This document shows, in pieces, positions 38,604 through 47,189 of a DNA stretch of 64,000 nt; the stretch's first letter is position 1; every line of letters starts with the position of its first letter. Made by a program: the position numbers and the translations under genes. Source of the DNA: Bradyrhizobium niftali (GTDB lineage: Bacteria; Pseudomonadota; Alphaproteobacteria; Rhizobiales; Xanthobacteraceae). The DNA lies in contig NZ_SPQT01000001.1 in NCBI RefSeq assembly GCF_004571025.1, positions 930,001 to 994,000 on the forward strand. The letters run 5' to 3'. The notes below the pieces were generated by a model. It saw nothing but the letters and a program-made list of their open reading frames with translations. It had not been told where the DNA came from and ran no database searches.

Positions 38604-39635
38604 ATGTCAAGCGAGTTCGACGGTTTGATCGGAAGAGTTAGTCGCTACATTATCGACCATCCCGACGACCGCGACTGGTGGGAGCGCGGGCCGGCTCTCG
38701 TCGGCCTTCAACGCTTTGAAGATCCCGAGGCGAACCGAGTGGTGGAAAGGTGGATCGACCGCGCGGTCGCCCGACAATCGAGCGCCGGGTATCTCGCGAA
38801 TGATGAGCGTGACTATCTCGGCTCGGGCCATGTGCGCGTCTTTACGCCATCACCGGCGAACGCATCGTCGTTCGGTGTTGCATTGTTAAACGTCTATCGG
38901 CGCACGCGCGAACAGCGCCTGCTCGACGCAGCGCTTCTTCACGCTGAAGCCCTGTTGGCCGCGAAACGAACGAGAGATGGCGGCATTGTGGCCCGGCTCG
39001 AAGCGCCCGAGCTATGGATCGACTTCGCCTATTTGATGGCACCTTTCCTGACCCTGCTTGGCTGCGTGACGGGCAGAGCGGAATTCCTTGATGAAGGGGC
39101 GCGTCAGATCGAGGTCATGGCAAAGCACCTCGTCGATCCCCACCAGAATCTCGCGCGCCATGTGTGGTGCGAAACCCCAGACCATTATCCACAGTCGACG
39201 TTCTGGGCGCGAGGAAATGGGTGGCTCGTTGCTGGACTTGTTGATGTCATCGAGATGAAGCCCGACCACGCCGCAGCAGATCGGCTTTGCGAACTTCTTC
39301 GCAGGGTTCTCACCTCGTTGCACGAACGGCAGGACCGCTCGGGCTATCTGCGACACGTGCTTGATGATCCCTTCGCGCCATTCGAATCTTCGGGGACGTT
39401 GCAATATGCCTATGCGGCCGCGGCGGCAGCCAGGCTCGGCCTCGTCGAGTCGGGATTTCGAGATTCCGCGATCCGGGCTTTTCGTGTCGTAGCGGATTCG
39501 GTCGGCGCCGACGGCGGCGTGCCGGCTGTTGCACTTCCGCCGGGGGGGCCCGGCGTGCCGTTTGGAAAAGCGCCGTTTGCTCAGGGGTTCCTGCTCCTCG
39601 CGGCTTTTGAACTTCAAGCCGAACTGCGCCGTTGA
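38604..39635 (+). CDS. Glycoside hydrolase family 88/105-like protein
   Basis: 343-residue (alpha/alpha)6-barrel protein resembling unsaturated rhamnogalacturonyl or glucuronyl hydrolases (YteR/YesR). Diagnostic parts are ELWIDFAYLMAPFLTLLGCVTG (catalytic Asp region), STFWARGNGWLVAGLVDV, FESSGTLQYAYAAAAAARL and GKAPFAQGFLLLAAFEL. No signal peptide, so it acts in the cytoplasm. Its neighbours are an organic-acid-type ABC importer and acyl-CoA enzymes rather than pectin genes, so it may cleave a glycosyl or uronyl group from an imported conjugate. That role is inference. Confidence 0.8.
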   Translation: MSSEFDGLIGRVSRYIIDHPDDRDWWERGPALVGLQRFEDPEANRVVERWIDRAVARQSSAGYLANDERDYLGSGHVRVFTPSPANASSFGVALLNVYRRTREQRLLDAALLHAEALLAAKRTRDGGIVARLEAPELWIDFAYLMAPFLTLLGCVTGRAEFLDEGARQIEVMAKHLVDPHQNLARHVWCETPDHYPQSTFWARGNGWLVAGLVDVIEMKPDHAAADRLCELLRRVLTSLHERQDRSGYLRHVLDDPFAPFESSGTLQYAYAAAAAARLGLVESGFRDSAIRAFRVVADSVGADGGVPAVALPPGGPGVPFGKAPFAQGFLLLAAFELQAELRR

Positions 39636-39664
39636 AAGTGCTCCAACCAGATTAGAGGTGCCAA

Positions 39665-40381
39665 TTGGCCAAAAAATCCCGAACGAATGAACAGTGGCGA
39701 GAGGAGAGCCTTGAAACGCTCTACCGCTCTGGTGTCGCCGTGTTCTCGGAAAAGGGCTTCCGCGGGGCATCGCTCGACGAGATCGCAAAACTTGCCGGCA
39801 TGTCGAAGGCTGGCCTGCTCTTCTATTTCGACAACAAAGACAAATATCTGGCGCATATCTTAAGACGAATTACTGCAGTCTACATTGACGCTGCTATCGC
39901 TCGCGCCAAAGAGGAAAAGGATGTCGTCGATCGGGTCGTGCGGTTCTTGCACCAGCAGGTTAGTTATTCCGTCAAGAACCAACGCGAGATAATCCTGTTT
40001 GTTCTTTTATCTATCGAACTCCGCAACGCCGAGAGCGAGAGCGGCGCAATCATCGCACAAAAGTACAAGGACATGCGAGACTTCATCGAGGAGGTCGTCC
40101 ACGAGGGCATCAAGACTGGCCGCTTCTCCGCTGATGTCCGGCTTCGCGAGACATCCTCGACGTTCATGGCCATTCATGACGGCATCCTGCTCGAGTGGGT
40201 CCGCCGTGGCGAAGAGCTGGACGGATCGGAACTCGTTCGCGTCTTCCGGCGGGCGCTCCTGGCGAGCCTTTTCCCGGCGCAATCAAGAACGGCCGCACAC
40301 AAGCTACTCACATTTCAGCCGGAGATCGCGAATGTGCGAGCGCCGCCAGTGCGGAAGGCGAGGCGGGCATCGGATCAATGA
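39665..40381 (+). CDS. TetR-family transcriptional regulator
   Basis: 238-residue repressor-type protein: helix-turn-helix GASLDEIAKLAGMSKAGLLFYFDNKDKYLAHIL near the N-terminus and an all-helical ligand domain after it. It starts with TTG, supported by AGAGGTG five bases upstream. Encoded between a glycosidase gene and an acyl-CoA dehydrogenase, downstream of the ACCGAACGGT palindrome that probably is its operator. The basic C-terminal tail (PPVRKARRASDQ) is unusual. Confidence 0.92.
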   Translation: MAKKSRTNEQWREESLETLYRSGVAVFSEKGFRGASLDEIAKLAGMSKAGLLFYFDNKDKYLAHILRRITAVYIDAAIARAKEEKDVVDRVVRFLHQQVSYSVKNQREIILFVLLSIELRNAESESGAIIAQKYKDMRDFIEEVVHEGIKTGRFSADVRLRETSSTFMAIHDGILLEWVRRGEELDGSELVRVFRRALLASLFPAQSRTAAHKLLTFQPEIANVRAPPVRKARRASDQ

Positions 40382-40498
40382 CAGGATTTTCCAATGATGC
40401 CCATCGCGAATGAAAGGGCGACCGGTTTGGACGCACTTCGAATCTCCTAAGACAAGCCGGCTCTTGTTCGGCCAGCCAAACAATCAAGAGGAAACGAC

Positions 40499-41662
40499 AT
40501 GATTGACTTCGAAGTTCCAGAGGAAAGCCGACTGCTGGTCGACACGGTGAAACGCTTCATTGAAAAGGAGCTCGCCCCTCTCGAACAGAAGGTCGAGGAT
40601 TCCGGGACGGTGGATCCTGATCTCGTCCGCGACTTGCGCCGCAAGTCATGCGAGCTCGGGCTCTTTGCGATGACCTATCCCCGAGACGTCGGTGGGGGAG
40701 GGCTCGGAACAATCGATTCCTGCCTGGTCGAAGAGCAATGCGGCTGGACATCGGATGCGCTCGTGCGGCGCGCCTTTGGTGCCATTCCTGGGCCGATCAT
40801 TCATTGTCAAGGGGAGCAACGCGAACGCTATCTTCTTCCGGCAGTCCGGGGCGAAATCGACGTCGGACTGGGTATGACCGAGCCGGCTGCCGGCTCGGAC
40901 GCGGCAGCAATCCGCACGACAGCAAAACGCGACGGCAAGGATTGGATCATCAATGGGACCAAGCACTTCATCACGGACGGCGATTTCGTTGATACGGTAA
41001 TCATCTCCGCGGTAACGGATCCCGAGAAGGGCACAAAGGGCATCTCAACATTTTTCGTCGATAAGGGGACGCCCGGATTTCGTGTCGCGCGCGTGCAGCA
41101 CATGATGGGCATGCGCGGCGTTAACCACGCCGAGCTGTCGCTGGAGGATGTGCGCGTGGGCCCGGAGCAATTGCTGGGGGAGGAAGGCGCGGGCTTGAGC
41201 CAAATGCTGTCGTTTGTGAACGCCTACCGGCTCGGCGGAGTTGGCGCGCGCGCCGTCGGAATGGCCAGCCGGGTCCTTGCGCTGGCGACCGATTATGCCC
41301 GGCAGCGCAAGCAGTTTGGAAAGCCCATCGGCGAATTCCAGATGATCCAGGAGAAACTCGCCGATATGGTCACCGACATCTTCGGCGTCCGTATGATGGT
41401 GCTGAACACCGCCTGGGAGATCGATCAAGGCAGGGATCCGCGTGAAAAGGTATCCATGGTCAAGTTCCACGCATCCGAGATGCTTGGCCGCGTCGTCGAT
41501 CGCGGCGTCCAGATTTTTGGGGGAATGGGATATACGAAAGAGTTCATCATGGAGCGTCTCTATCGCGATGCCCGCGTTCTTCGGATCTATGATGGTACGA
41601 CCGAGATCCACAAAATGGTGATCGCTCGATCGCTGATGAAGAATGGCGTCCCGGCTCTCTGA
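40499..41662 (+). CDS. Acyl-CoA dehydrogenase
   Basis: 387-residue FAD flavoprotein introducing a 2,3 double bond into an acyl-CoA. FAD contacts are in VGLGMTEPAAGSDAAAIRTTA and DWIINGTKHFITDGDFVD; the C-terminal QIFGGMGYTKEFIMERLYRDARVLRIYDGTTEIHKMVI closes the active site. The residue usually serving as catalytic Glu (IYEGT) is Asp here (IYDGT), and the alternative helix-G position has Tyr rather than Glu. The RBS AAGAGGAAAC fits the ATG. Together with MaoC, crotonase and ligase it could support beta-oxidation of an aliphatic or aryl side chain. Confidence 0.92.
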   Translation: MIDFEVPEESRLLVDTVKRFIEKELAPLEQKVEDSGTVDPDLVRDLRRKSCELGLFAMTYPRDVGGGGLGTIDSCLVEEQCGWTSDALVRRAFGAIPGPIIHCQGEQRERYLLPAVRGEIDVGLGMTEPAAGSDAAAIRTTAKRDGKDWIINGTKHFITDGDFVDTVIISAVTDPEKGTKGISTFFVDKGTPGFRVARVQHMMGMRGVNHAELSLEDVRVGPEQLLGEEGAGLSQMLSFVNAYRLGGVGARAVGMASRVLALATDYARQRKQFGKPIGEFQMIQEKLADMVTDIFGVRMMVLNTAWEIDQGRDPREKVSMVKFHASEMLGRVVDRGVQIFGGMGYTKEFIMERLYRDARVLRIYDGTTEIHKMVIARSLMKNGVPAL

Positions 41663-41682
41663 TGAATGTTTTTTGGTAGGTC

Positions 41683-41751
41683 ATGAGAATTGCGACCATT
41701 GGCTCGGGAGCGATGAGCTGCCTATTTGGATGTGTTGTGGAACGCATTTAA
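41683..41751 (+). pseudogene. N-terminal scrap of a ketopantoate-reductase-family gene
   Basis: Twenty-two codons read MRIATIGSGAMSCLFG then CVVERI and stop. The motif matches the Rossmann start of the two intact ketopantoate-reductase-like proteins in this window (ILGSGAMGSLFGG and IVGSGAIGLLYGG). Nothing of the remaining roughly 290 residues follows. It appears to be a deletion remnant of a third copy. Confidence 0.65.
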
Positions 41752-41952
41752 ACGGCTTGCATCAGGCTCTCGGCCACGGAAAAAGCGTTGTTCTTCAGGG
41801 ATAAAGCGATACGCGTCTCGCCTATCGCCTGGCGGAGTGCAGCGCGGATCATCGGTGAGCGGCTAGTACGCATCCGGGGAAGGCGTCAGATTTGCCAAGC
41901 GCGCGTCTCTTGATAAGGTGACGGAATTGTCGAGGACGAGGCGACTCAGCGA
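41752..41952. other. Gap between a gene scrap and the GntR regulator
   Basis: No gene is supported. A 41-codon open frame on the minus strand (41748-41873, beginning at an ATG) was inspected and not recognised. The promoter of the GntR gene should be near the right end; no clear elements were seen. Confidence 0.35.
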
Positions 41953-42651
41953 ATGGTTAAAGGAGTAGACAAGGTCGGGCTGGAGAGCTCGATTCGCGCT
42001 GTCGAACGAGAGACCCTCAACGATCGCGTGTACCGCGAACTCCGGACTATGATCATGTCTGGAGGCTTCGCGCCCGGCTCGGAAATGAAGCTCCGAGGTC
42101 TGGCGCAAAGCCTACATGTTAGCCTGATGCCGGTTCGGGACGCCATTGCGCGCCTAGTCGTCGAACGCGCACTGAAAATGCTCCCCAACCATCGCGTCAT
42201 CGTACCTGAAAAGACGATCGATGAGTTCTTGGAAATTCGCAGAGTTCGGATTCTTCTGGAGGGCGAGGCCGCCGCCCTGGCATGTCAGCACGTTAGCCCT
42301 GACGTCATTGCATCCCTCAAGCGCATCCATGAGAAGATTAAATCCTTGAGTGGAAATAAGCAGCGTCAATTTTGGGCGCTGAACCAGGAGTTTCATTTTA
42401 CGGTGTATGAAGCGGCCAAGAGCCCGTTATTACTTTCAATGATCGAGTCGCTGTGGCTCCAGATCGGGCCTGTTTTCAACCATATTCCGATCAATTTGAC
42501 CTCGGAAGGCGCCCGCGGCCATCATCGAATTATAGCTGCGCTTAGTGCCGGCGATGCCAAGGCAGCAAGGGCGGCGCTAACAGAAGACCTAATGAAGGGT
42601 GGCGATCGCATCATCGCGGCCTTTATCCAGGACAAGCAGCCGGCCCACTAG
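41953..42651 (+). CDS. GntR-family regulator (FadR/FCD subgroup)
   Basis: 232 residues. Winged helix: NDRVYRELRTMIMSGGFAPGSEMKLRGLAQSLHVSLMPVRDAIARLVVERAL, then an all-helical FCD effector domain with metal-type histidines in NQEFHFTVYEAA and GHHRIIAALSAGD. It lies directly upstream of the second catabolic operon and of a strong palindrome (42764-42785), so it probably controls that operon. Effector unknown, probably an organic acid. Confidence 0.92.
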   Translation: MVKGVDKVGLESSIRAVERETLNDRVYRELRTMIMSGGFAPGSEMKLRGLAQSLHVSLMPVRDAIARLVVERALKMLPNHRVIVPEKTIDEFLEIRRVRILLEGEAAALACQHVSPDVIASLKRIHEKIKSLSGNKQRQFWALNQEFHFTVYEAAKSPLLLSMIESLWLQIGPVFNHIPINLTSEGARGHHRIIAALSAGDAKAARAALTEDLMKGGDRIIAAFIQDKQPAH

Positions 42652-42750
42652 CCGTCTAGTCCTCCACCAAACTATCCAAATTCAAACACGAAGCTGGAAG
42701 TGCTGCGCTGCTGCTAGTAGCGCGTGCGTGCTGGGGCGCGCTCAAAGCTC

Positions 42751-42785
42751 TTGACTCTCATTCGTGATTTGTTATCACAAATCAC
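42751..42785 (+). promoter_or_regulatory. Promoter element and 22-bp palindrome before the binding-protein operon
   Basis: GTGATTTG and CAAATCAC (42764-42771 and 42778-42785) are perfect 8-base arms around TTATCA. TTGACT at 42751-42756 could be a -35 box with the palindrome covering the -10 area, which suits repression. It lies between the GntR gene and the operon start, 49 bases before the ATG. The regulator is inferred to be that GntR protein. Confidence 0.55.
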
Positions 42786-42834
42786 AATTCGCGAGCGTCC
42801 CGAGGAGGATCGCTCGCTTGGGAGGAGATTTGCG

Positions 42835-44043
42835 ATGAGGTCTCTAGGTGTGGTTTTCGCAGGTGCGTTGATGTGGGCGAGTTCCGCACACGCTGACGAT
42901 CCACCCATCAAGATTGGCGTCATGAACGACATGTCGTCGGTTTATGCCGTTGCTGGCGGTCGAGAGACCGTTGAAGCCGTTCGCATGGCAATCGACGACG
43001 CGGGGCCGGTGCTCGGTAAGAAGGCCGAGCTCATCTTTGCCGATCATCAGAACAAGCCGGACGTCGGCTCGGCCATCGCGCGCCGCTGGTATGACGTTGA
43101 GGGTGTCGATGCGGTCGTCGACGTACCGAACTCGGCGGTTGCTTTCGCGGTCCAAAGTCTTGCCAAAGAAAAGAAGAAGATTTCGCTATTTGTTGGCGCC
43201 CTGAGTTCCGACGTGACTGGTCCCAAATGCGACACTTACACGACGCAATGGGCCGTTGACACGTATTCGCTGGCGCACGTAATGGGAGCCGCTGTTCTCA
43301 AGCGGGGCGGCAACCGCTGGTTCTTCCTCGGCGCCGATTATGTATTCGGACGTGCCCTTGTGCGCGATACCAGCGCCGTAATCGAGGCCAACGGAGGCAA
43401 GGTCCTCGGCGCCGTCTACGCGCCGCTGAACACTTCCGACTTCTCCTCCTTCCTCTTGCAGGCGCAGCCGACCAATCCGAACGTGATCGGTCTTGCAAAT
43501 TCTTCGGACGATACGGTCAACTCCATCAAACAGGCCGTCGAATTCGGTCTCACCTCAAACGGTGCGACCTTCGCGGCTTACGTGCTCTTTCTCGAGCATG
43601 TCCAAAGCATCACGCTCAAGGCCGCCCACGGCTTGCTTCTGGCCAATCCCTTCTATTGGGACCTGAATGACGAGACGCGTGCCTGGTCGAAGCGCTTCGA
43701 AGAAAAGATAGGTCATCCGCCGGATTGGGATCCTGCGATGTCGTACAGCGCGGTGTTCCATTATCTCAAAGCAGTCAACGCCGCCGGATCGCGCGACGCG
43801 GACGCCGTCGCTGCAAAGATGCGCGAGCTGCCGGTCAATGACTTCACGACCAAAGATGGGAAGGTGCGGATCGACGGCCGTGTGTTGCGCAACCTCTATC
43901 TTCTCCAAGTCAAGAAGCCCGAGGAGTCCAAAGGAAAGTGGGACCTCTACAACGTGGTGGCTACAGTACCTGGAGATGAAGCATTCCGTCCGCTCCAAGA
44001 TGGCGGATGTCCGTTGGTGAAAGCCGGCTCGGCCAAACCGTGA
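42835..44043 (+). CDS. Branched-chain-type ABC substrate-binding protein (no adjacent permease)
   Basis: 402 residues with a signal peptide (SLGVVFAGALMWASSAHA, cleaved before DDPPIK). The mature protein starts IKIGVMNDMSSVYAVAGG and resembles urea/amide/aromatic-acid receptors of the LivJ class, with FLGADYVFGRALV and DGKVRIDGRVLRNLYLLQVK. GGAGGAGATTTGCG precedes the ATG; an earlier in-frame ATG at 42724 lacks a signal peptide directly after it. No ABC membrane genes are near, so it probably works with permeases elsewhere, possibly those at 35-38 kb. Confidence 0.9.
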   Translation: MRSLGVVFAGALMWASSAHADDPPIKIGVMNDMSSVYAVAGGRETVEAVRMAIDDAGPVLGKKAELIFADHQNKPDVGSAIARRWYDVEGVDAVVDVPNSAVAFAVQSLAKEKKKISLFVGALSSDVTGPKCDTYTTQWAVDTYSLAHVMGAAVLKRGGNRWFFLGADYVFGRALVRDTSAVIEANGGKVLGAVYAPLNTSDFSSFLLQAQPTNPNVIGLANSSDDTVNSIKQAVEFGLTSNGATFAAYVLFLEHVQSITLKAAHGLLLANPFYWDLNDETRAWSKRFEEKIGHPPDWDPAMSYSAVFHYLKAVNAAGSRDADAVAAKMRELPVNDFTTKDGKVRIDGRVLRNLYLLQVKKPEESKGKWDLYNVVATVPGDEAFRPLQDGGCPLVKAGSAKP

Positions 44044-44109
44044 TCAACGTAGCAAATCGTCGCGCGAAGCGGGGCTGGGGTCGTCGATGACAAAAACTGG
44101 ATCGAGGCA

Positions 44110-45804
44110 ATGGTGATGAAGAGTGGCGGTCAAGCCGTCGTTGACGTTCTTAAGGCCGAAGGCGTGAAGTTTATCTTTGGAATGCCCGGCGGCCACACAA
44201 TCGGAATTTACGACGCTCTCTACGGACAACAGCAGATCTCTCACATTCTCGTGCGGCACGAGCAGCATGCTGCAAGCATGGCTGCCGGCTATGCGCAGCT
44301 TACCGGTGAGCCCGGCGTGTGCTGTGTGACGGCAGGGCCCGGCGCCACCAATCTGGTCACGAGCGTAGCGGAAGCATATGTCGGTGCGTTGCCGATGGTC
44401 ATCATCGCGGGACGTGGTGCCACCCGCAACGCACATCGTGGCGCAAGCCAAGAAATCGACCAAGTCAGGATTTTTGCCGCTATCACGAAATGGGGCGTCC
44501 GGGTCGATCGACCGGACCTCATTGTCGAAAGCCTGCGTCAAGCGTTTACCATTGCCCGCTCGGGCAAGCCAGGTCCTGTGCTTATCGATATCCCTCAGGA
44601 TATCCTTGGAATGCAGTTTGACGTCGGCGACTATCTCCCAGTCGGCAAGCCGGCTGCGGTTCGCGGTGATAGCGACCGCATCAAGACCGCGGCGGCGGCT
44701 CTTCTCGCGGCTAGAAAGCCGCTAATTGTCGCCGGTGGCGGCGCCGTAGCCGCAAACGCAACGTCTGAAGTGCGTCAACTCGCGGAGATGCTGGGCAGCC
44801 CCGTCGTCACGACGCTCGCAGGGCGTGGCATATTGCCTGACGATCATGAACTCACGGCTGGCGGCATCGGTCATCATCGGCAGGATGTCACAAAGTATCT
44901 TCTGCCAAACGCCGACGTTGTCATCGGCATCGGCGCTCGCTTTGAGCAGCAGGAAACCAACTGGAAGCCAGAATATGTTCCGGCGCCGGCGGCCACCTAT
45001 ATCCAGATCGATATCGATCCGAACGAACTCGGCCGCTCGGTCGTTGCGACCATCGGCATCACGGGAGATGCGCGCCTGGTTCTCCAGGATCTTCTCACGG
45101 AGTTAAAAACAAAGGGTACTGGTCAGCGCACGGTCTCCAAGGAGTGGCTCGCCGAGTTGTCGAACCGGCGCGCTGCGCTCGAAACAGAGCGCGAAAGCAT
45201 GGCGAGTTCTAATGCCACGCCAATTCATCCGATTCGAATCTTCGATCGCATCCAGCGCGTGTTCCCACGCAACGCGACCGTCGCCATCGACGTCGGCGTG
45301 CTCGCGCAGGGTATGGGTGGCGCATTCCCGTATTTTAAGATCTTTGAGCCACGCGCGACGATCGTGCCCTCGAGCTTCTATGGAATGGGCTTCGCGGCAT
45401 CGGCTTTTCCCGTCGCACGCCTCGTCTATCCTGACCGGCCTGCCGTCTGCTTCGTCGGTGATGGATCCTTCCAGATGGTGATGAATATCCTTCCCGTTGC
45501 CGCCGAACTCAAGCTCGGTGTCACGTGGTGCATATTCAACGATCACGCCTTGGGCTCGATCCGCGACATCCAAGTGCAAGCGTTCAATGAGCGGTTCATT
45601 GGGACCGAATTCGTACTTGATCTCGATTACGCGGGCCTTGCAGTCGCCTCCGGCTGCTACGGCGAGCGTGTCACCGATCCCCACCAGGTCGAGGCCGCGC
45701 TACAACGGGCGTTCGTGGCCAACGAAAGCGGTAAGCCCGCAGTTCTCGACTTCGTCGTCGCCAAAGAGCGCATGGCGGGTAGTACGGAGTTTTTTGCACG
45801 ATGA
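44110..45804 (+). CDS. Thiamine-diphosphate-dependent enzyme (acetolactate synthase/2-oxoacid decarboxylase superfamily)
   Basis: 564 residues in three ThDP-enzyme domains. N-terminal FIFGMPGGHTIGIYDAL, catalytic E51 in VRHEQHAASMAAGYAQ and GPGATNLV; middle domain PLIVAGGGAVAANA; C-terminal FVGDGSFQMVMN with FNDHALG. No acetolactate synthase small subunit is present. It shares the operon with an aromatic aldehyde dehydrogenase and a ketopantoate-reductase-like dehydrogenase, echoing the benzoylformate decarboxylase operon, so a decarboxylase or carboligase producing an aldehyde is plausible. It lacks the His pair pattern of MdlC (NLHSAAG), so the substrate differs. Confidence 0.85.
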   Translation: MVMKSGGQAVVDVLKAEGVKFIFGMPGGHTIGIYDALYGQQQISHILVRHEQHAASMAAGYAQLTGEPGVCCVTAGPGATNLVTSVAEAYVGALPMVIIAGRGATRNAHRGASQEIDQVRIFAAITKWGVRVDRPDLIVESLRQAFTIARSGKPGPVLIDIPQDILGMQFDVGDYLPVGKPAAVRGDSDRIKTAAAALLAARKPLIVAGGGAVAANATSEVRQLAEMLGSPVVTTLAGRGILPDDHELTAGGIGHHRQDVTKYLLPNADVVIGIGARFEQQETNWKPEYVPAPAATYIQIDIDPNELGRSVVATIGITGDARLVLQDLLTELKTKGTGQRTVSKEWLAELSNRRAALETERESMASSNATPIHPIRIFDRIQRVFPRNATVAIDVGVLAQGMGGAFPYFKIFEPRATIVPSSFYGMGFAASAFPVARLVYPDRPAVCFVGDGSFQMVMNILPVAAELKLGVTWCIFNDHALGSIRDIQVQAFNERFIGTEFVLDLDYAGLAVASGCYGERVTDPHQVEAALQRAFVANESGKPAVLDFVVAKERMAGSTEFFAR

Positions 45805-46361
45805 AACCACTCTCATTCGGACAGCCGGTCGGCGGACTGGTGCAGGCAGCCTATACGGTCGAAAACATCGATCACGCGATGATGCATTATGTGAAGGCGC
45901 TGAATATCGGGCCTTGGTTTGTGAGCGGTCCTTTCGTGCCTGCGAAGGGAATGTATCGAGGCCAGCCGACCGACATGAGTTTGACTCTCGCCGTCGCCTT
46001 TACCGGCCACATGATGATCGAGCTCATTGAGCAGCACGACACCAAGCCGTCGGTCTATCAAGAGACGATCAAGGTCAAAGGTCACGGTTTCCATCACTGG
46101 GCCGTCTGTTCCAAGGACTTCGATGCGGACGTCGCTCGCTACGAGGCTGCGGGCTACCCGGTCGTGTTCTCCGACCTCTCGCCGCGCGGCGTGCGGATCG
46201 TCTATGTCGATACCCGCCGCGACTTGCCGGGCATGCTTGAGGTGATCGAGACGACGGAGGCGCTCGAAGGCATCTATCACAGCTACTTCGCAGCGGCGCA
46301 GAACTGGGACGGCAAGGATCCCATCCGGCGCTGGTCACTCAAACAAGGGGCCTCGACGTGA
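45801..46361 (+). CDS. VOC-fold (glyoxalase/dioxygenase superfamily) protein
   Basis: 186 residues with two beta-alpha-beta-beta-beta halves: GGLVQAAYTVENIDHAMMHYVKALNIGPWF and GFHHWAVCSKDFDADVARYEAAGYPVVFS. Candidate metal ligands are His in NIDHAM, Glu in MIELIEQ, His in GFHHWA and Glu in MLEVIE. It could be an epimerase, lyase or dioxygenase. It overlaps the ThDP gene and the next SDR gene by four bases each, so it is tightly co-translated and should act on the same pathway. Substrate unknown. Confidence 0.8.
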   Translation: MKPLSFGQPVGGLVQAAYTVENIDHAMMHYVKALNIGPWFVSGPFVPAKGMYRGQPTDMSLTLAVAFTGHMMIELIEQHDTKPSVYQETIKVKGHGFHHWAVCSKDFDADVARYEAAGYPVVFSDLSPRGVRIVYVDTRRDLPGMLEVIETTEALEGIYHSYFAAAQNWDGKDPIRRWSLKQGAST

Positions 46362-47158
46362 AAACCCAGGATCTGTTCGATGTCACCGGCCTTTCTGTCA
46401 TTATTACCGGCGGTGCCAAAGGCCTGGGTCGGGCCTTCGCCGAGGCAATGCTCGACAATGATGCACGCGTCGTCCTGCTGGACAAAGACGAGTCTAGCCT
46501 CGATCAGGCGGTGTCCGAGCTCAAGGCGCGCGGCGATGTAGCCGGCGTCTCCGTCGATGTTACCGATCGCGATGCAGTCAGGGCCGCTGTCAACAAAGCG
46601 GTCGAACGAAACGGCCGTCTCGATGTCGTTTTCGCCAATGCGGGCATCGACGCCGGACCGGGATTTCTGTCGATGGCCGGCGAACGGGATCCGGAGGGTG
46701 CGATCGAGGCCGTCCCGGACAGGCTGTGGGACAAGGTCATCGATACGAATTTGACCTCTATCTTTTCGACCATTCGAGCCGCTGTTCCGCATATGAAGCG
46801 ACAGAACGGCGGACGCATCATCCTGACCTCGTCGATTGCGAGCATCAGGCCAGGCGCTATCGTCGGTATGCCCTATCAGATAGCGAAGGCGGGTGTGTCG
46901 CACCTCGCCAAGCAGTCCGCACTTGAGCTCGCCCGCTACAACATTCTCGTCAACGCAATTTTGCCGGGTCCGTTTCTGACCCAGCTCACGACGCCCGACC
47001 TCAAGAAGCGCTTCGAAGCTGGCAGCCCTATTCACCGCGTCGGTCGACCCGAGGAGATACAGGGGCTGGCGCTTTTCCTGGCTTCACCAGCGTCTAGCTA
47101 TATCACCGGGACCCATATCGTCATCGATGGCGGCGCCTTGCTTGGTCGCGCTGACTAA
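46358..47158 (+). CDS. Short-chain dehydrogenase/reductase
   Basis: 266-residue classical SDR. Cofactor motif VIITGGAKGLGRAFAEAM with Asp at the end of strand 2 (VVLLDKDE), indicating NAD preference; NAGID; active site Ser in TSSIASIRPG and YQIAK; C-terminal ITGTHIVIDGGALLGRAD. GTG start inside the end of the VOC gene (four-base overlap). Probably oxidises an alcohol intermediate of the operon's pathway. Confidence 0.92.
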   Translation: MKTQDLFDVTGLSVIITGGAKGLGRAFAEAMLDNDARVVLLDKDESSLDQAVSELKARGDVAGVSVDVTDRDAVRAAVNKAVERNGRLDVVFANAGIDAGPGFLSMAGERDPEGAIEAVPDRLWDKVIDTNLTSIFSTIRAAVPHMKRQNGGRIILTSSIASIRPGAIVGMPYQIAKAGVSHLAKQSALELARYNILVNAILPGPFLTQLTTPDLKKRFEAGSPIHRVGRPEEIQGLALFLASPASSYITGTHIVIDGGALLGRAD

Positions 47159-47175
47159 ACTGATCGAACGTTAAA
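47159..47175. promoter_or_regulatory. Near copy of the TetR-type operator before the second SDR
   Basis: AACTGATCGAACGTTAA differs from the element at 38571-38587 in two of 17 bases. It occupies the 31-base gap between two SDR genes, directly before the ribosome-binding site. It may allow the same regulator to act within this operon, or be chance; the central palindrome is weakened by both changes. Confidence 0.35.
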
Positions 47176-47189
47176 CCAGGAGAGACGCG

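Noticed and set aside
41748..41873. A 41-codon minus-strand frame (IGETRIALSLKNNAFSVAES in the middle)
   Set aside because: No ribosome-binding site, no recognised family and it abuts a gene scrap; cannot be told from debris.
41663..42834. Genomic-island boundary with tRNA or attachment site
   Set aside because: No tRNA, integrase or flanking direct repeat was found here or elsewhere in the window.
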